A program made the translations under genes and the position numbers. From Acholeplasma oculi (lineage in GTDB: Bacteria > Bacillota_I > Bacilli_A > Acholeplasmatales > Acholeplasmataceae): 64,000 nucleotides of DNA. Every line of letters begins with the position of its first letter. Positions within the stretch are counted from its first letter, which is position 1. Below, piece after piece: positions 37,145 through 46,995 of this stretch. The stretch covers positions 248,001-312,000 of the forward strand of contig NZ_FUZK01000001.1 in assembly GCF_900166985.1 (NCBI RefSeq). Direction: 5' to 3'. Below the pieces are notes generated by a model. The model was not told the origin of the DNA. It made no database searches and saw only the letters and a program-made list of their open reading frames with translations.

Positions 37145-39223
37145 TTATTGATATGCTTTAAAAACCTCTTTAACGATGTAATAGGACTGTTTAAGTCTTT
37201 CATGATACGTTGGCATGTGCCAGTTGTTCCATGTATATGGACTCAATAAAACCGTCCTTGACTCACTTCCAACACCAATGTAGATTTCCTCAAATTTTTC
37301 ACCTTCGAACACGAATTTTCCTTTAAAATTGGCCATTCTTACTTTGGTTGAAGGGTCCATAATATTAAGCAGTAAATAAGGAATTCTAAGTTCAATCACC
37401 TGATCGGTTTCATAGTAATCTGCCAAAGAATTATATGTCGGGTCATTGGGGTCTGAAATACCTTCAGTAAGTAGCCCTGCTTCATACTTAGAAAATGGAA
37501 TATGTTCAAATGTATTAGGAATGCTTAGAGCATTTGATAACGCGTGGTATCGATTAATAAAAATGCCACCATTAATTGTATCGATGCCTAAAGGCTTTTC
37601 AATCATGTCTAATACTTCTGCGTACAAATGACTAAATGGGTCGTAATAAGGATCTACTTGAATGCGAGGTTGTTCATTAAACGATACTAAGAAATCAGCA
37701 CCTCGACTAAACTGAATGTTTGGATCTACTACACTTAAGTTTCCTTGATTTGGGATTGTGTCAATCCCGATATAAAGGGGTTCATTCGCTTCTTCTTTTT
37801 CAATTAATAAGTAAAGATAACGCTCATCTTGAGTCACTTTAAGGTTATTTCCAATATAGGCAATATCTTTCCATTCGCTTGTATTCCCATCTAGTAAAAC
37901 CTTCAATTGATCTCCTGGTTCAAAACTCAACAGTCCGAACATTTGTTCATTTGTTTCAACATTACTCCAAAATGGTCTTTGCCAAGACAAATCAAAATCC
38001 ATCGTATTCCAAGTGCGTTTGAACCATTCATCTTGCCAGGCAAATATAAGTGCACCCATGCTATTTGTCTCTTTGATATCTTTAAGCATTGAAGCCAGAA
38101 TCTCACCTTGAGCTTTCTCGGTATGTCCACCTTGATTAAATCCAGAATACTTCGCATCATGAGCTTTTCCCCTAGAGGCAGGCACACCAAATTCAGCAAC
38201 CAATACGGGCATTTTATGGAATTTATTTAACTTTTTCAAATACGCCTTATAAGTATTAATCGGGTCATATTCGTCTTTTAACGATTCTGAATGGTTCATG
38301 AATTCTGGGTAGTAAGGATAGACATGATAAGAGGCAAACTGTCCAGCAAATGCTTTATCTTTCAAACGGATATGTTCAACATTCACGCTTACCATATCTT
38401 CTTTGGGATCTGGTTCATTGATATGAATCAAAGGATCTGTTGTAAGCCAATTCGTGTAAGATAAGGGTCTTGTTTCTTTGTAAGTTAAAGCTTCATACGA
38501 CAGCACTGCATCCCCAACTTTTGCTAAAAAGACTTCAAATGGTGATGCATTTTGTGTATATAAGTAATTGCCATCATAAACCGTATCCTCATTGTTTAAT
38601 GCATTGGTAGTCATAACAAATTCCGGGTCCCATTCAATGCCTAGTACCCAACTAATGATATAATCACTAACGTCTTTCGTATAGACGCCACTTGCAAAGC
38701 CTGGTCTAGGCTCTAGTGTTTTATTGCCGTGAAAGATGTCAACCAAATCAGTCGCATCCTTGATGAACTCATTGATTAATAGATTATCTTGCCCATAAGG
38801 GTCTTTAATTTCTTTGATCAAATCTTCATTTAGCCAAACCCCATGCATCACGTAAAGCTTGTTTTGACTCGTTTGATTAAACTCGTAAAGTGCATCATAA
38901 AATGCAGGTTTCATCGTCGTATAAACTCGAATGGTATTCGCATGCATCTCACTAATTTGATGAAACCACCTTAAATATGTTTCTTTATTGATACCTAGTT
39001 CACCAGGAAAATAACCAGGTAAGGTTGCCCCAATATTAACACCTTTTACAAAGGTCTCTTTAAACCCATTTTCTTCATATAGATAAAAACCGCCATCGTA
39101 AATACGTGCGGATGTGGTTATACCATTAATGGTTCTTTCTAGTTTTTTTGGTTTTAAGTTTAAAATCACCACAATCGATGATAATAGCAATAAAACCAGT
39201 ATAATGATGATGCCTTTTTTCAA
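37145..39223 (-). CDS. Membrane-anchored clan GH-A-like glycosidase
   Basis: 692 residues. An N-terminal hydrophobic anchor (residues 4-22) has no lipobox. A TIM-barrel-like domain follows (about 55-400), with candidate acid/base Glu197 in LGIEWDPEF and nucleophile Glu344 in VLVAEFG, as in GH2/GH5-type enzymes. A C-terminal beta-sandwich begins at LDGNTSEW (DOMON/CBM9-like). It should act outside the cell. Position next to the glycosyltransferase suggests trimming or release of the polysaccharide; this is inference. The start is a TTG with AGAGGT 5 bases upstream. Confidence 0.72.
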   Translation of the reverse strand: MKKGIIIILVLLLLSSIVVILNLKPKKLERTINGITTSARIYDGGFYLYEENGFKETFVKGVNIGATLPGYFPGELGINKETYLRWFHQISEMHANTIRVYTTMKPAFYDALYEFNQTSQNKLYVMHGVWLNEDLIKEIKDPYGQDNLLINEFIKDATDLVDIFHGNKTLEPRPGFASGVYTKDVSDYIISWVLGIEWDPEFVMTTNALNNEDTVYDGNYLYTQNASPFEVFLAKVGDAVLSYEALTYKETRPLSYTNWLTTDPLIHINEPDPKEDMVSVNVEHIRLKDKAFAGQFASYHVYPYYPEFMNHSESLKDEYDPINTYKAYLKKLNKFHKMPVLVAEFGVPASRGKAHDAKYSGFNQGGHTEKAQGEILASMLKDIKETNSMGALIFAWQDEWFKRTWNTMDFDLSWQRPFWSNVETNEQMFGLLSFEPGDQLKVLLDGNTSEWKDIAYIGNNLKVTQDERYLYLLIEKEEANEPLYIGIDTIPNQGNLSVVDPNIQFSRGADFLVSFNEQPRIQVDPYYDPFSHLYAEVLDMIEKPLGIDTINGGIFINRYHALSNALSIPNTFEHIPFSKYEAGLLTEGISDPNDPTYNSLADYYETDQVIELRIPYLLLNIMDPSTKVRMANFKGKFVFEGEKFEEIYIGVGSESRTVLLSPYTWNNWHMPTYHERLKQSYYIVKEVFKAYQ

Positions 39224-39306
39224 ATGATACCTCTAGTTCAAATAGTTTTCTCATCAATATTTTAACATATTCATTAGCAAACTTAAAGAAAACCTTCCCT
39301 AAAATC

Positions 39307-39450
39307 AAAAAAGGCCTAATGCTTGTTTCTAATCACCACTCAATTTTGTATCAACCCATTTAGTGTTATGTGTGTGATGCTACCTATTTTAATACAAATT
39401 AGCACCCTATGAATTTTTTTAGCACCCTTTGCCTAATTTTAGCACCCCTA
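39307..39450 (+). repeat. Boundary element copy 2 (hairpin and L repeats only)
   Basis: AAAAAAGGCCTAATGC begins a degenerate hairpin closed by TGTATCAACCC. TACCTATTTTAATACAAA and AGCACCC units follow at 39401, 39421 and 39441, an exact 20-base period. There is no R block to the left. The flanking text ATTTAGTGTTATGTGTGTGA is identical in the copy at 50.5 kb. Confidence 0.75.
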
Positions 39451-39570
39451 CTGAAAAGTTGCGCACTCCCTATGAAGTATATTATTCAAGTTAAGACATT
39501 ATTACTTAAAATGCCCACTATATTGATATGAAGCAGCCTTTACGATCATATTTGTAGAGTCTAGAAATTA

Positions 39571-39687
39571 TCAAAGTTCATATTGTAGTAGTTGATTAAC
39601 AGCACTTTCTACATGAAATCTGAAAATTTCCTTAATATCTTTACCTTCGACTAGCGTTTTTAAGATTTCTAATGTAAAATCATTCAT
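39571..39687 (-). pseudogene. IS256-family transposase N-terminal fragment
   Basis: An intact start (GGAGAT then ATG at 39687, with a TATAAT upstream) opens a 38-codon frame: NDFTLEILKTLVEGKDIKEI, then VESAVNQLLQYEL and stop. This matches the N-terminus of IS256-type transposases, normally about 390 residues. The rest of the element is gone. From here to 39934 nothing else is seen. Confidence 0.65.
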
Positions 39688-39934
39688 GAGGGATCTCCTT
39701 TGTATATTGGTTTTAGACAACTCTATTATACTGAAGTGAGATTCCTTTTTTAATTATATTCAGATTTTCATTTACACAAAATATTTTACACTATGATTTC
39801 TAAACTGTACGTCTATCAAAATAATGATTTTCAGCTATCTTTGCATAACTTAATTCCTTTAATTTAACATCCAGTTTAAAATTAAATTATTTATAAACAC
39901 GTTATATTGCTTCCAATCCATATTACTTATTGTA

Positions 39935-41569
39935 TCATCCTGCACAACAAGATAATTTTGAAACATCTTTATCAAACGCTAGTGCTGCTAATTTTAACCC
40001 CTCGGCCATTGTTAAATATGGAGCAAGACTATCTATAAGATTTTCAATAGTAAGTCCATGTTTTACCGCTAGTAATGCTGCATAAATAACATCTCCTGCA
40101 TTTTCAGATACAATATGTGCACCTAGTATTCTATGTGTTCTTGTATCTGCAACCAACTTAAATATGCCGGTTGTTTCACGATTTACTATTGCTCTGGGGA
40201 CTAAATTTAAATTGATTACAGAAGTTTTTACATCATAGCCTATATTTTTAGCTTCTTTCTCTGTTAATCCAACGGTTGCAATTGCTGGGTTTGTAAAAGT
40301 AACTGCAGGTACAGTCGATAAATCGATTTTTTTATTTAATCCGCCTATAGCATTGTCTGCAACAATTCCACCTTCATATGCTGCCACATAGACAAATTGT
40401 GGTCCTAAAGTAACATCTCCAGCTGCATAGATTTTATTGTTACTCGTTCTTCCATAATCATCTATTATAATTTCATTGCTTTCTCCTACATTAACGTCTG
40501 CAGCACTTAAATTTAAAGTGTCTGTATTAGGTTTTCTTCCTGTTGCAATCAATAATTGTTCTGATTCAATAATCTCATTTTTACCATCAACTGTAATATA
40601 AACCTTTTTGATATCACCAATTTGTTCTATTCGTTCGTAAGCTACACCTTTAATAAGTTCTATACCTTGTTCAATCAATGATTTTTCGACAGTATCTGAA
40701 ATTTCAGGATCATAGTCTTTCAAAAGTTGTTTTCCCCTTTGGATAATCGTGACTTTTGAACCTAAATTATGAAAAAGTTGCCCCAGTTCTAATCCAATAT
40801 ATCCTGATCCAATCACTGTTAATCGTCTTGGTGTTTCTTTTAAATCAAGTAATGTTGTGCTTGTTAAATAATCAACAAATTCAAGTCCATGAATTTTAGG
40901 TAAATAAGACGATGCTCCAGTAGCAATTAAATAATTTTTTGCAATATATCTATTATTATTAACTTCAATTGTTGTTTTATTAATAAATCTCGCTTCACCT
41001 TTAACTAAATCAATACCGTATTCATCGATTAAATTTATATATTTCTGACTACGAAGCTCATTGACTAATTCATCTTTTTGTTTTACTAAAGTTGCTAAAT
41101 CCACTTTTTGAGCATTTGTTTTTAAGCCAATGAATGGATTAGACTTTGCTGCTTGATTGATTTCTCCTGCTCTAAGAAGCGTTTTTGATGGAATGCAACC
41201 TACATTTACACAAGTCCCTCCAACTTCGCCACGTTCAACAATAGCAACTGTTGCACCGTATTCTATTGCTTTAATTGCCGCAGAAAAAGCAGCAGCCCCA
41301 GATCCAATTATAATAAGATCATAAATCTTATCATCACTATCGTTTTTATTAAAGGATACTTCTTCTATCATTCCAGCTTGATACTTAATATTATTTATCG
41401 CAATTTTTGAAAGTTCGACATCAGTATCTTTTGGAAGTTCAAATATTGCTTCTCCATTGTGAAAACTTGCTTTAACATTTATTGCACCTATTTTTTCAAG
41501 TGCTTCCACTATGTGACCCTCGCAACCTTTACAAGTCATCCCTTGTATTTTCATCTTAAGTTTTTTCAT
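39935..41569 (-). CDS. merA: Mercuric reductase
   Basis: A 544-residue flavoenzyme that reduces Hg(II) to Hg(0) with NADPH. An N-terminal HMA domain (MTCKGC, Cys13 and Cys16) is followed by the FAD site [13 protein letters not shown], the redox pair [13 protein letters not shown] (Cys120, Cys125), the NADPH site [12 protein letters not shown] and the C-terminal Cys pair (SCCAG) that binds mercury. The length is normal. No merR, merT or merB is next to it, so mercury uptake and control must come from elsewhere or be lost. GGAGAA precedes the ATG. Confidence 0.94.
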   Translation of the reverse strand: MKKLKMKIQGMTCKGCEGHIVEALEKIGAINVKASFHNGEAIFELPKDTDVELSKIAINNIKYQAGMIEEVSFNKNDSDDKIYDLIIIGSGAAAFSAAIKAIEYGATVAIVERGEVGGTCVNVGCIPSKTLLRAGEINQAAKSNPFIGLKTNAQKVDLATLVKQKDELVNELRSQKYINLIDEYGIDLVKGEARFINKTTIEVNNNRYIAKNYLIATGASSYLPKIHGLEFVDYLTSTTLLDLKETPRRLTVIGSGYIGLELGQLFHNLGSKVTIIQRGKQLLKDYDPEISDTVEKSLIEQGIELIKGVAYERIEQIGDIKKVYITVDGKNEIIESEQLLIATGRKPNTDTLNLSAADVNVGESNEIIIDDYGRTSNNKIYAAGDVTLGPQFVYVAAYEGGIVADNAIGGLNKKIDLSTVPAVTFTNPAIATVGLTEKEAKNIGYDVKTSVINLNLVPRAIVNRETTGIFKLVADTRTHRILGAHIVSENAGDVIYAALLAVKHGLTIENLIDSLAPYLTMAEGLKLAALAFDKDVSKLSCCAG

Positions 41570-41748
41570 AAGTATTTTTTCTCCATTCTAGGATTTACTC
41601 CTTATCATATCCATTTAAATTTTAAATTTATTTATTACTTTTATTCTTGTTTAATATATCAAAAATATGTTATATTTTCTTTCGTTGTCAAAATTGTCTA
41701 AAGTTCGTTGAGTAGGTTGATTCAATCTAGTTATATTATTATTTGAAT

Positions 41749-42256
41749 TGATACCATTTTCTTGTACTTTATGTTCTTTGTAGTTATTACATCATTCACT
41801 GATTCATGAGTCTATATTGGATAGGTGAATACCCGCCTAGCGTTAGTTTAATTCTTTCGTGATTATACCAATAGATATATTCATTAATAGTTCGAATTAA
41901 GTCAGCCAATGATTTAACCTTTTGTAAATAGATTGTTTCACACTTAAGTGTCCCAAAGAAACTTTCTATGACTGCATTATCATAAGCGTTACCTTTAGCA
42001 CTCATGGATTGGACAAATGATGAATTTTTAAGGTAATTACGATATTTAGGGGATTAATATAAGATACCCTGATCAGAGTGTATGAGAAGCTTTGATAAAT
42101 CTTCTTTTGGATTGATCGCTTTCTTTAGTTTCTTAAGAATTAAATCCTGGTTTTTACTTCTAGAGATTTGATACCCTTTGATTTCTTTGTGGTAACCAAT
42201 ACTGCCGTTTGTTGAAACAAAAAAGAGCTCATTCAATTCAAATCTGCCCTTTTTTG
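41749..42256 (-). mobile_element. 3' remnant of an IS3-type element
   Basis: The terminal repeat TGATACCATTTTCTTGTACT at 41749-41768 matches the right end of the element at 58502-59807. Inward lies the C-terminal part of the same OrfB (SKGNAYDN homologue SAKGNAYDNAVIESFFGTLK, to 41796), with one in-frame stop (TAA at 42054-42056 in place of Gln). The left end, orfA and half of orfB are missing. It lies just downstream of copB. Confidence 0.8.
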
Positions 42257-42269
42257 TGATACATGTTTA

Positions 42270-44648
42270 TTATGATACTTGTTTAATCTTCAGGGTTTTA
42301 GCATTAATTGCAACAATGATTGAAGATAATGACATAAGGATTGCTCCAATTGCTGGTGGTAATAAGAAACCTGTCGCTTGATATAACACACCAGCTGCAA
42401 GTGGCAATGCGATAATGTTATATCCGGTTGCCCAAATTAAATTTTGAATCATTTTGTCTGAGGTTGCTTTTGATAACTTAAGTAGATTGACTACGTCTTT
42501 TGGATTGGATCTAACTAATACAATATCAGCAGATTCTATCGCAACATCTGTACCTGCTCCTATTGCAATACCCAAATCACTTTCAACGAGTGCTGGAGCA
42601 TCATTGATTCCATCTCCAGCCATCGCAACTATATATCCATCACTTTTAAGTTGACTAATTTTTTCTGCTTTTTGATGTGGTAGAACTTCAGCAATCACTT
42701 CATCAATCCCTAATTTTTTAGCAACATTTTCTGCAACTATTCTGTTATCTCCGGTTAAAAGTATTGACCTAATATTCGCTTTTTTTAGTTGGTTAATTGC
42801 TTCATATGCTTCATCCTTGATTTTATCTTCAAGAGCAAATGTACCAACAACCGTTTTTTCTTTCAATATATAAATAACGGTTTGTCCGTTTTGACTCATG
42901 TGATGTCCGTGCTGTTCATCAAATTTGATCTTCTCTTTTTTCAGATAAGCAGGTGAAACTGCTTCGTATAGTATATTGTTTATGGTTCCTTTGACGCCTA
43001 CCCCTGGTACATTTGAGAACCCTACTACTGATAAGTCTTGAGCTTTTTTGTTTTTAGCAAATGAAACAATACCTTTAGCAATTGGATGATTGGAGTTTTT
43101 TTCCAAATTATATGCAATATCAAGCACTTCTTTTTCATCGATTAGGTATGCGTGCATATGATCAACAAAAAATTTACCTTCTGTCAATGTTCCAGTTTTA
43201 TCAAACACAACTGCGTTTATTTTTCTTGCCGTTTCAAAACGACTTCTATTTTTGATGAGTAATCCATTTTTAGCAGCAATCGTTGTTGATTTACTTGTAA
43301 CAAGCGGAACTGCAACACCTAAAGCGTGTGGACATGCAATAATAATAACTGTAACAACGCGTTCAAGTATGAATTCGGTAGAGTAACCGTTTAATCCCCA
43401 ATAGATTGAGGTACCAATTGCAAATGTCATGGCTAAATAGAACAGATATTTAGCAAAGGTATCTGCAAGTCTTTGCATCTTAGAACGATTTTTTTGTGCA
43501 TTTTCTACTAAATTAATAACTTGTTGAAGATAAGTCTCTGATCCTAATTTCGTGATTTTAACCTTTAGGACACCATCACCATTAATTGTTCCACCAATGA
43601 CTTGATCTTCCACATCTTTTTTGACTGGTACCGATTCACCTGTAATCATCGATTCATCAAGTGTCGATGTTCCTTCAATAATGAGACCATCAACCGGTAC
43701 TTTATCTCCTGGTTTAACTAAAACAACATCACCCATTTTCAATTCTGATACAGAGACTGTTTTAATAGTTGATCCTATCATCAAGTTTGCTTCACTTGGC
43801 ATGAGTTTAGTTAGTGCCGTTAACTCATTTGTAGCTGCAACTGATGATTTCATTTCTAACCAGTGCCCTAATAACATGATGGTAATCAAGGTCGAAATTT
43901 CCCAAAAGAAATCATGCCCAGTCAGTCCAAACACCACTGCTGAACTGTATGTATATCCGATTGTTATGGCAACTGCAATGAGACTCATCATTGCAGGACT
44001 TTTGGCTTTTAGCTCATGCCATGCACCAACGAAGAATGGTTTACCTCCATATATCATTAAAATAGTTGATAAGATAAAAGCAACATACTGGTCGTATGTA
44101 AATCTTAAAGTAAAGTTAAACCACCCTTGAATCATTGGTGACAACAAGACAATTGGTATTGTTAAGATGAGTGAAATCCAAAATCTATTCTTAAAGTCTT
44201 GAATCATATGTGAATGGTCATGTCCACCATGGCCGCCATGTCCATGCATATGTGCACCATGTTCATCGTGGTGCTGATGTTTATGGTGATGCTCGTGATT
44301 ATGATCATCTGCACCATGCAAATGCTCTTTATGCTTTTCTTCATGATGGTGTTCCATATGGTTTTCATTCATCTTTTCATGATGATGGTGATGTTCATTT
44401 TCAACATGTGAATGCTCTTTATGCTTTTCTTCATGATGGTGTTCCATATGGTTTTCATTCATCTTTTCATGATGATGGTGATGTTCATTTTCAACATGTG
44501 AATGCTCTTTATGCTTTTCTTCATGATGGTGTTCATGACTTGCGCTTTCGAAATGATCATTTGATGCATGGTGATGGTGCTCACCATGATGTTCAAGTTG
44601 ATCACCTTCGACTTTCTTCTTTGTTACCTTTTCTTTTTTTGTATCCAT
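42270..44648 (-). CDS. copB: CopB-type copper P1B-ATPase with very His-rich N-terminus
   Basis: A 792-residue ATP-driven copper exporter. Residues 19-147 are a His/Glu-rich metal-binding tail with a perfect 30-residue tandem repeat. Membrane spans begin at about 155. The metal-path motif is CPH (439-441), which marks the CopB branch, and the phosphorylation site DKTGT starts at Asp483. TGES (337-340) and GDGIND motifs are intact. It lies 120 bases downstream of csoR, on the same strand. GGAGGAG precedes the ATG. Confidence 0.92.
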   Translation of the reverse strand: MDTKKEKVTKKKVEGDQLEHHGEHHHHASNDHFESASHEHHHEEKHKEHSHVENEHHHHHEKMNENHMEHHHEEKHKEHSHVENEHHHHHEKMNENHMEHHHEEKHKEHLHGADDHNHEHHHKHQHHDEHGAHMHGHGGHGGHDHSHMIQDFKNRFWISLILTIPIVLLSPMIQGWFNFTLRFTYDQYVAFILSTILMIYGGKPFFVGAWHELKAKSPAMMSLIAVAITIGYTYSSAVVFGLTGHDFFWEISTLITIMLLGHWLEMKSSVAATNELTALTKLMPSEANLMIGSTIKTVSVSELKMGDVVLVKPGDKVPVDGLIIEGTSTLDESMITGESVPVKKDVEDQVIGGTINGDGVLKVKITKLGSETYLQQVINLVENAQKNRSKMQRLADTFAKYLFYLAMTFAIGTSIYWGLNGYSTEFILERVVTVIIIACPHALGVAVPLVTSKSTTIAAKNGLLIKNRSRFETARKINAVVFDKTGTLTEGKFFVDHMHAYLIDEKEVLDIAYNLEKNSNHPIAKGIVSFAKNKKAQDLSVVGFSNVPGVGVKGTINNILYEAVSPAYLKKEKIKFDEQHGHHMSQNGQTVIYILKEKTVVGTFALEDKIKDEAYEAINQLKKANIRSILLTGDNRIVAENVAKKLGIDEVIAEVLPHQKAEKISQLKSDGYIVAMAGDGINDAPALVESDLGIAIGAGTDVAIESADIVLVRSNPKDVVNLLKLSKATSDKMIQNLIWATGYNIIALPLAAGVLYQATGFLLPPAIGAILMSLSSIIVAINAKTLKIKQVS
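44321..44534. repeat. 90-bp perfect tandem repeat inside copB
   Basis: Two identical 90-base units (44321-44410 and 44411-44500) and a 34-base third part (44501-44534). Being an exact multiple of three, it adds 30 residues per unit to the His-rich tail. Identity at every base implies recent expansion. Confidence 0.9.
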
Positions 44649-44768
44649 ATATTTTCTCCTCCTTCTAGGATCTTGACACGCTTTTTAAAATCAATTCTTT
44701 TGCATAAATTAGTCAAAATTAAAAATTATACTTTTATTATTTATTTAGTACAATGTGTAGGATTGTTA

Positions 44769-45029
44769 TTATTTTAAAATTGCTTTGATTAATGTATTGA
44801 TTTCTTCGACTTTGAGATTGGCATCATTTTGTTCAATTGATTCAACAACACACGTATTTAAATGATCTCCTATAATTGTTGCTTGTGCCTTTTTTAAAAG
44901 CGAAATAGTGGCTTGAATCTGCATAGAAATATCCATACAGTATCTATCTTCTTCAATCATTTTAGCCACACTTTGAATTTGTCCGCTCGCCACTTTAATC
45001 GTTTTTAATGCATTCTGATGTTTTTGCAT
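44769..45029 (-). CDS. csoR: CsoR-family copper-sensing repressor
   Basis: An 86-residue helical repressor. The Cu(I) ligands Cys31, His56 and Cys60 (RYC, GDHLNTC) are in place. CsoR releases DNA on binding Cu(I). It is directly upstream of copB, and a G-tract/C-tract operator lies in the promoter. AGGAGG precedes the ATG. Confidence 0.9.
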   Translation of the reverse strand: MQKHQNALKTIKVASGQIQSVAKMIEEDRYCMDISMQIQATISLLKKAQATIIGDHLNTCVVESIEQNDANLKVEEINTLIKAILK

Positions 45030-45128
45030 CTTACCAACCTCCTTTATTTATTTTTACTCATGCTTACAAATCTTCTACTACCAAAGAATAACATCAATCT
45101 TTCTGCCACCTTTCATCAAATACGTTTT

Positions 45129-45164
45129 CTACAAATCATTTACTTCTAATATAGTTTTTTTCAT
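45129..45164 (-). pseudogene. 11-codon start of a CopZ-like chaperone
   Basis: AGGAG then ATG opens MKKTILEVNDL followed by TAG. The first nine residues are typical of the start of CopZ-type HMA chaperones, whose next residues would be GMSC. The rest before csoR does not continue the domain. It is either a relic or a short leader ORF of the csoR-copB transcript. Confidence 0.4.
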
Positions 45165-45179
45165 CGAGCAGTCTCCTAT

Positions 45180-45235
45180 TATCCCTCCCTCTATGGGGGG
45201 TATCTATATTATGCGCCTATTAACCTTATTTGTCA
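45180..45235 (-). promoter_or_regulatory. csoR-copB promoter with CsoR operator
   Basis: Minus-strand -35 TTGACA (at about 45230-45235), a 17-base spacer, -10 CATAAT. Over the start lies ATACCCCCCATA followed by GAGGGAGGGATA (45180-45203), an imperfect palindrome of the TACCC...GGGTA type known for CsoR. Upstream to 45349 nothing else is visible. Confidence 0.7.
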
Positions 45236-45349
45236 AGAAAAATGTTTCAAAACAAATGATATAATTAATTTAAAAAGATAAACTTGAACTGAATCAAACT
45301 GAGGAATCTTAATTGCACAGAATTGCGTACTCTTATTTAACCATTTATA

Positions 45350-45469
45350 ATCGTGTAGAAATTCTATAAAAATGCAAAAATCGACTAAAATAAAGTGACT
45401 TTTTAGGCTTTATTAATTTGGGCAAATAGAGAAATGGCCCTATATAGCGAAAAAAAGGCCTGATACAAT
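45350..45469 (+). repeat. Boundary element copy 3, left half (split by IS)
   Basis: A single ATCGTGTAGA unit at 45350 remains of the R block. The A-run and hairpin half GGCCTGATACAAT end at 45469, where the IS150-like element begins. The other half resumes at 46826, beyond the IS. Confidence 0.65.
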
Positions 45470-45555
45470 TGAAATGGTACGATAAAAGTAGACATGTTAA
45501 AAAGATTAACACAGTTTACTTTTTTTGTTATATTAATTTAAAGGAGGATTTTTAT

Positions 45556-45942
45556 ATGACAAATAAAAAATTATTTCATCTTTATAGCGATGATGAGAAG
45601 TTTAGTATTGTTCAAGATCACATTAACAATCGATTATCTATTAGAGCATGTGCTACAAAATATAAAGTGGCGGTCACTTCTATTGTCATGTGGCTACGTT
45701 CATATCGATTACACGGTAAAGAGGGATTGAAAAGTCAAATTGGGAGGAAGCGAGGTAGTGGAAAGGGCAGACCTCTTGGCACGTTTAAACCAAAAACTAC
45801 CATCGAAGAATTAGAAAAAGAAAACATTAAGTTACAAATCGAGATTGAAAGATTAAAAAAAGGTTATCTAGTGAAAGGAGTTGGGGCCAAAAAGGTGTTC
45901 ATTTCTATAAACAACAAGAATTTCAAATCATTGAACGACTAA
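45556..45942 (+). CDS. IS150-like OrfA
   Basis: 128 residues. A helix-turn-helix (IRACATKYKVAVTSIVMWLRSY) and a leucine-zipper-like stretch (IEELEKENIKLQIEIERLKK) are as in IS150 InsJ-type proteins. GGAGGA precedes the ATG at 45556. A slippery run of seven A followed by G at 45855-45862 is where ribosomes would shift -1 into orfB. Confidence 0.88.
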   Translation: MTNKKLFHLYSDDEKFSIVQDHINNRLSIRACATKYKVAVTSIVMWLRSYRLHGKEGLKSQIGRKRGSGKGRPLGTFKPKTTIEELEKENIKLQIEIERLKKGYLVKGVGAKKVFISINNKNFKSLND

Positions 45943-46789
45943 GCAAATCTCATTCAGTCGCATTAATCTGTCGCTTAATGGATATCAATCGATCTGGTTA
46001 TTATAAATGGTTGAATAGAAAGGATAACCCTTCTGAAAGAGAAATTCAAAGAGCAAAGGATATCGCTATAATCAAAAAGATTCACAAGAAACACCCATCG
46101 CATGGATATAGATGGATACGAACTTACGCAGTCAAACATTACGGCGTCAACTGGAGTAATCAACATGCTCACCTATGTTGTAAGTATGCAGGGATTATGT
46201 CTTCAGGAAAGCATTATCGTTATGTTAAACCTGGTGATGAGCGCATTAAGTATAAAAACCTTATCAACGCTTCATGGCAATATTTATCTCGTCCTCTTGA
46301 AGTCATCGTATCCGATATGACAGCCTTTTATGTTAAGGGCAAGTATTATGAACTAACTTTATACATTGATGCTATACAAAAGAAATTTTGAGTTATAAAC
46401 TCTCTGGTAGACGCGGGGACACTTCTACTTATTTTGATGGTTTAAATGATGTATTAGACATTATTAAAAAAGAAGCATTAACAGAACCGACAGTTTTGCA
46501 CACCGATCAGGGTTCAGTTTACGCTTCAATAAGCTACAACGAGCTCATAAAAAATTATAACATCAAACGCTCTATGAGTCGAGCAGGAACACCAACAGAT
46601 AATCCAGTTAATGAATCTTTAATTGGATGGATAAAAGAAGAGTTGTTTATTGACTTTAATTTAGCCAAATCCAGTGATGTACATAACTCAATAAAAGATT
46701 ATGTTCATTACTACAATAATGAACGATTCTCATATGCATTAAAATATAAAACCCCGGTAGAGTTTAAATCTCAACTGGGGATTGTTTAG
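45862..46789 (+). pseudogene. IS150-like OrfB transposase, frameshifted
   Basis: The -1 frame continues through ALICRLMDINRSGYYKW, the HTH_21 region and the first catalytic part (VIVSDMTAFYVKGKYYELTL). At about 46378-46391 one base is missing and the frame moves again; the next frame starts YKLSGRRGD and holds the second Asp (LHTDQGSVY) and the final Glu (NPVNESLIGWIKEE). The copy is therefore inactive unless corrected in trans. Confidence 0.82.
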
Positions 46790-46825
46790 AGTCTGATACA
46801 TGTCTACTTTTTCTTGACAAGTGCA

Positions 46826-46932
46826 AATTGTATCAAACCAATGTTTCTTATATGTGTAATACTACCTATTTTGATACAAATTAGCACCCCATGTTTTTTT
46901 TTAGCACCCTTAACATAATTTTTAGCACCCCT
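46826..46932 (+). repeat. Boundary element copy 3, right half
   Basis: AATTGTATCAAACC finishes the split hairpin. TACCTATTTTGATACAAA and AGCACCC units follow at 46883, 46903 and 46924, spaced 20 and 21 bases. Confidence 0.75.
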
Positions 46933-46995
46933 AATTTATGGCTTAACAAAGGGAATTGTTGAAAATGACTGTTGTTGTTACCGAATACAGTCCTA

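Larger units (their letters stand above)
45470..46825 (+). mobile_element. IS150-like IS3-family insertion sequence (1356 bp)
   Basis: Ends begin TG and finish CA. The left end TGAAATGGTACGATAAAAGT and the complement of the right end share AAAAGTAGACATGT plus scattered matches. The target duplication is AAT (45467-45469 and 46826-46828). It encodes orfA and a frame-shifted orfB in the usual -1 arrangement. It is inserted in the loop of the boundary hairpin: without the IS and one AAT, GATAC-AATT-GTATC is restored. Confidence 0.88.

Noticed and set aside
44210-44668. Long plus-strand ORF antisense to the His-rich part of copB
   Set aside because: It is the mirror of a low-complexity CAT/CAC repeat; composition explains the open frame.
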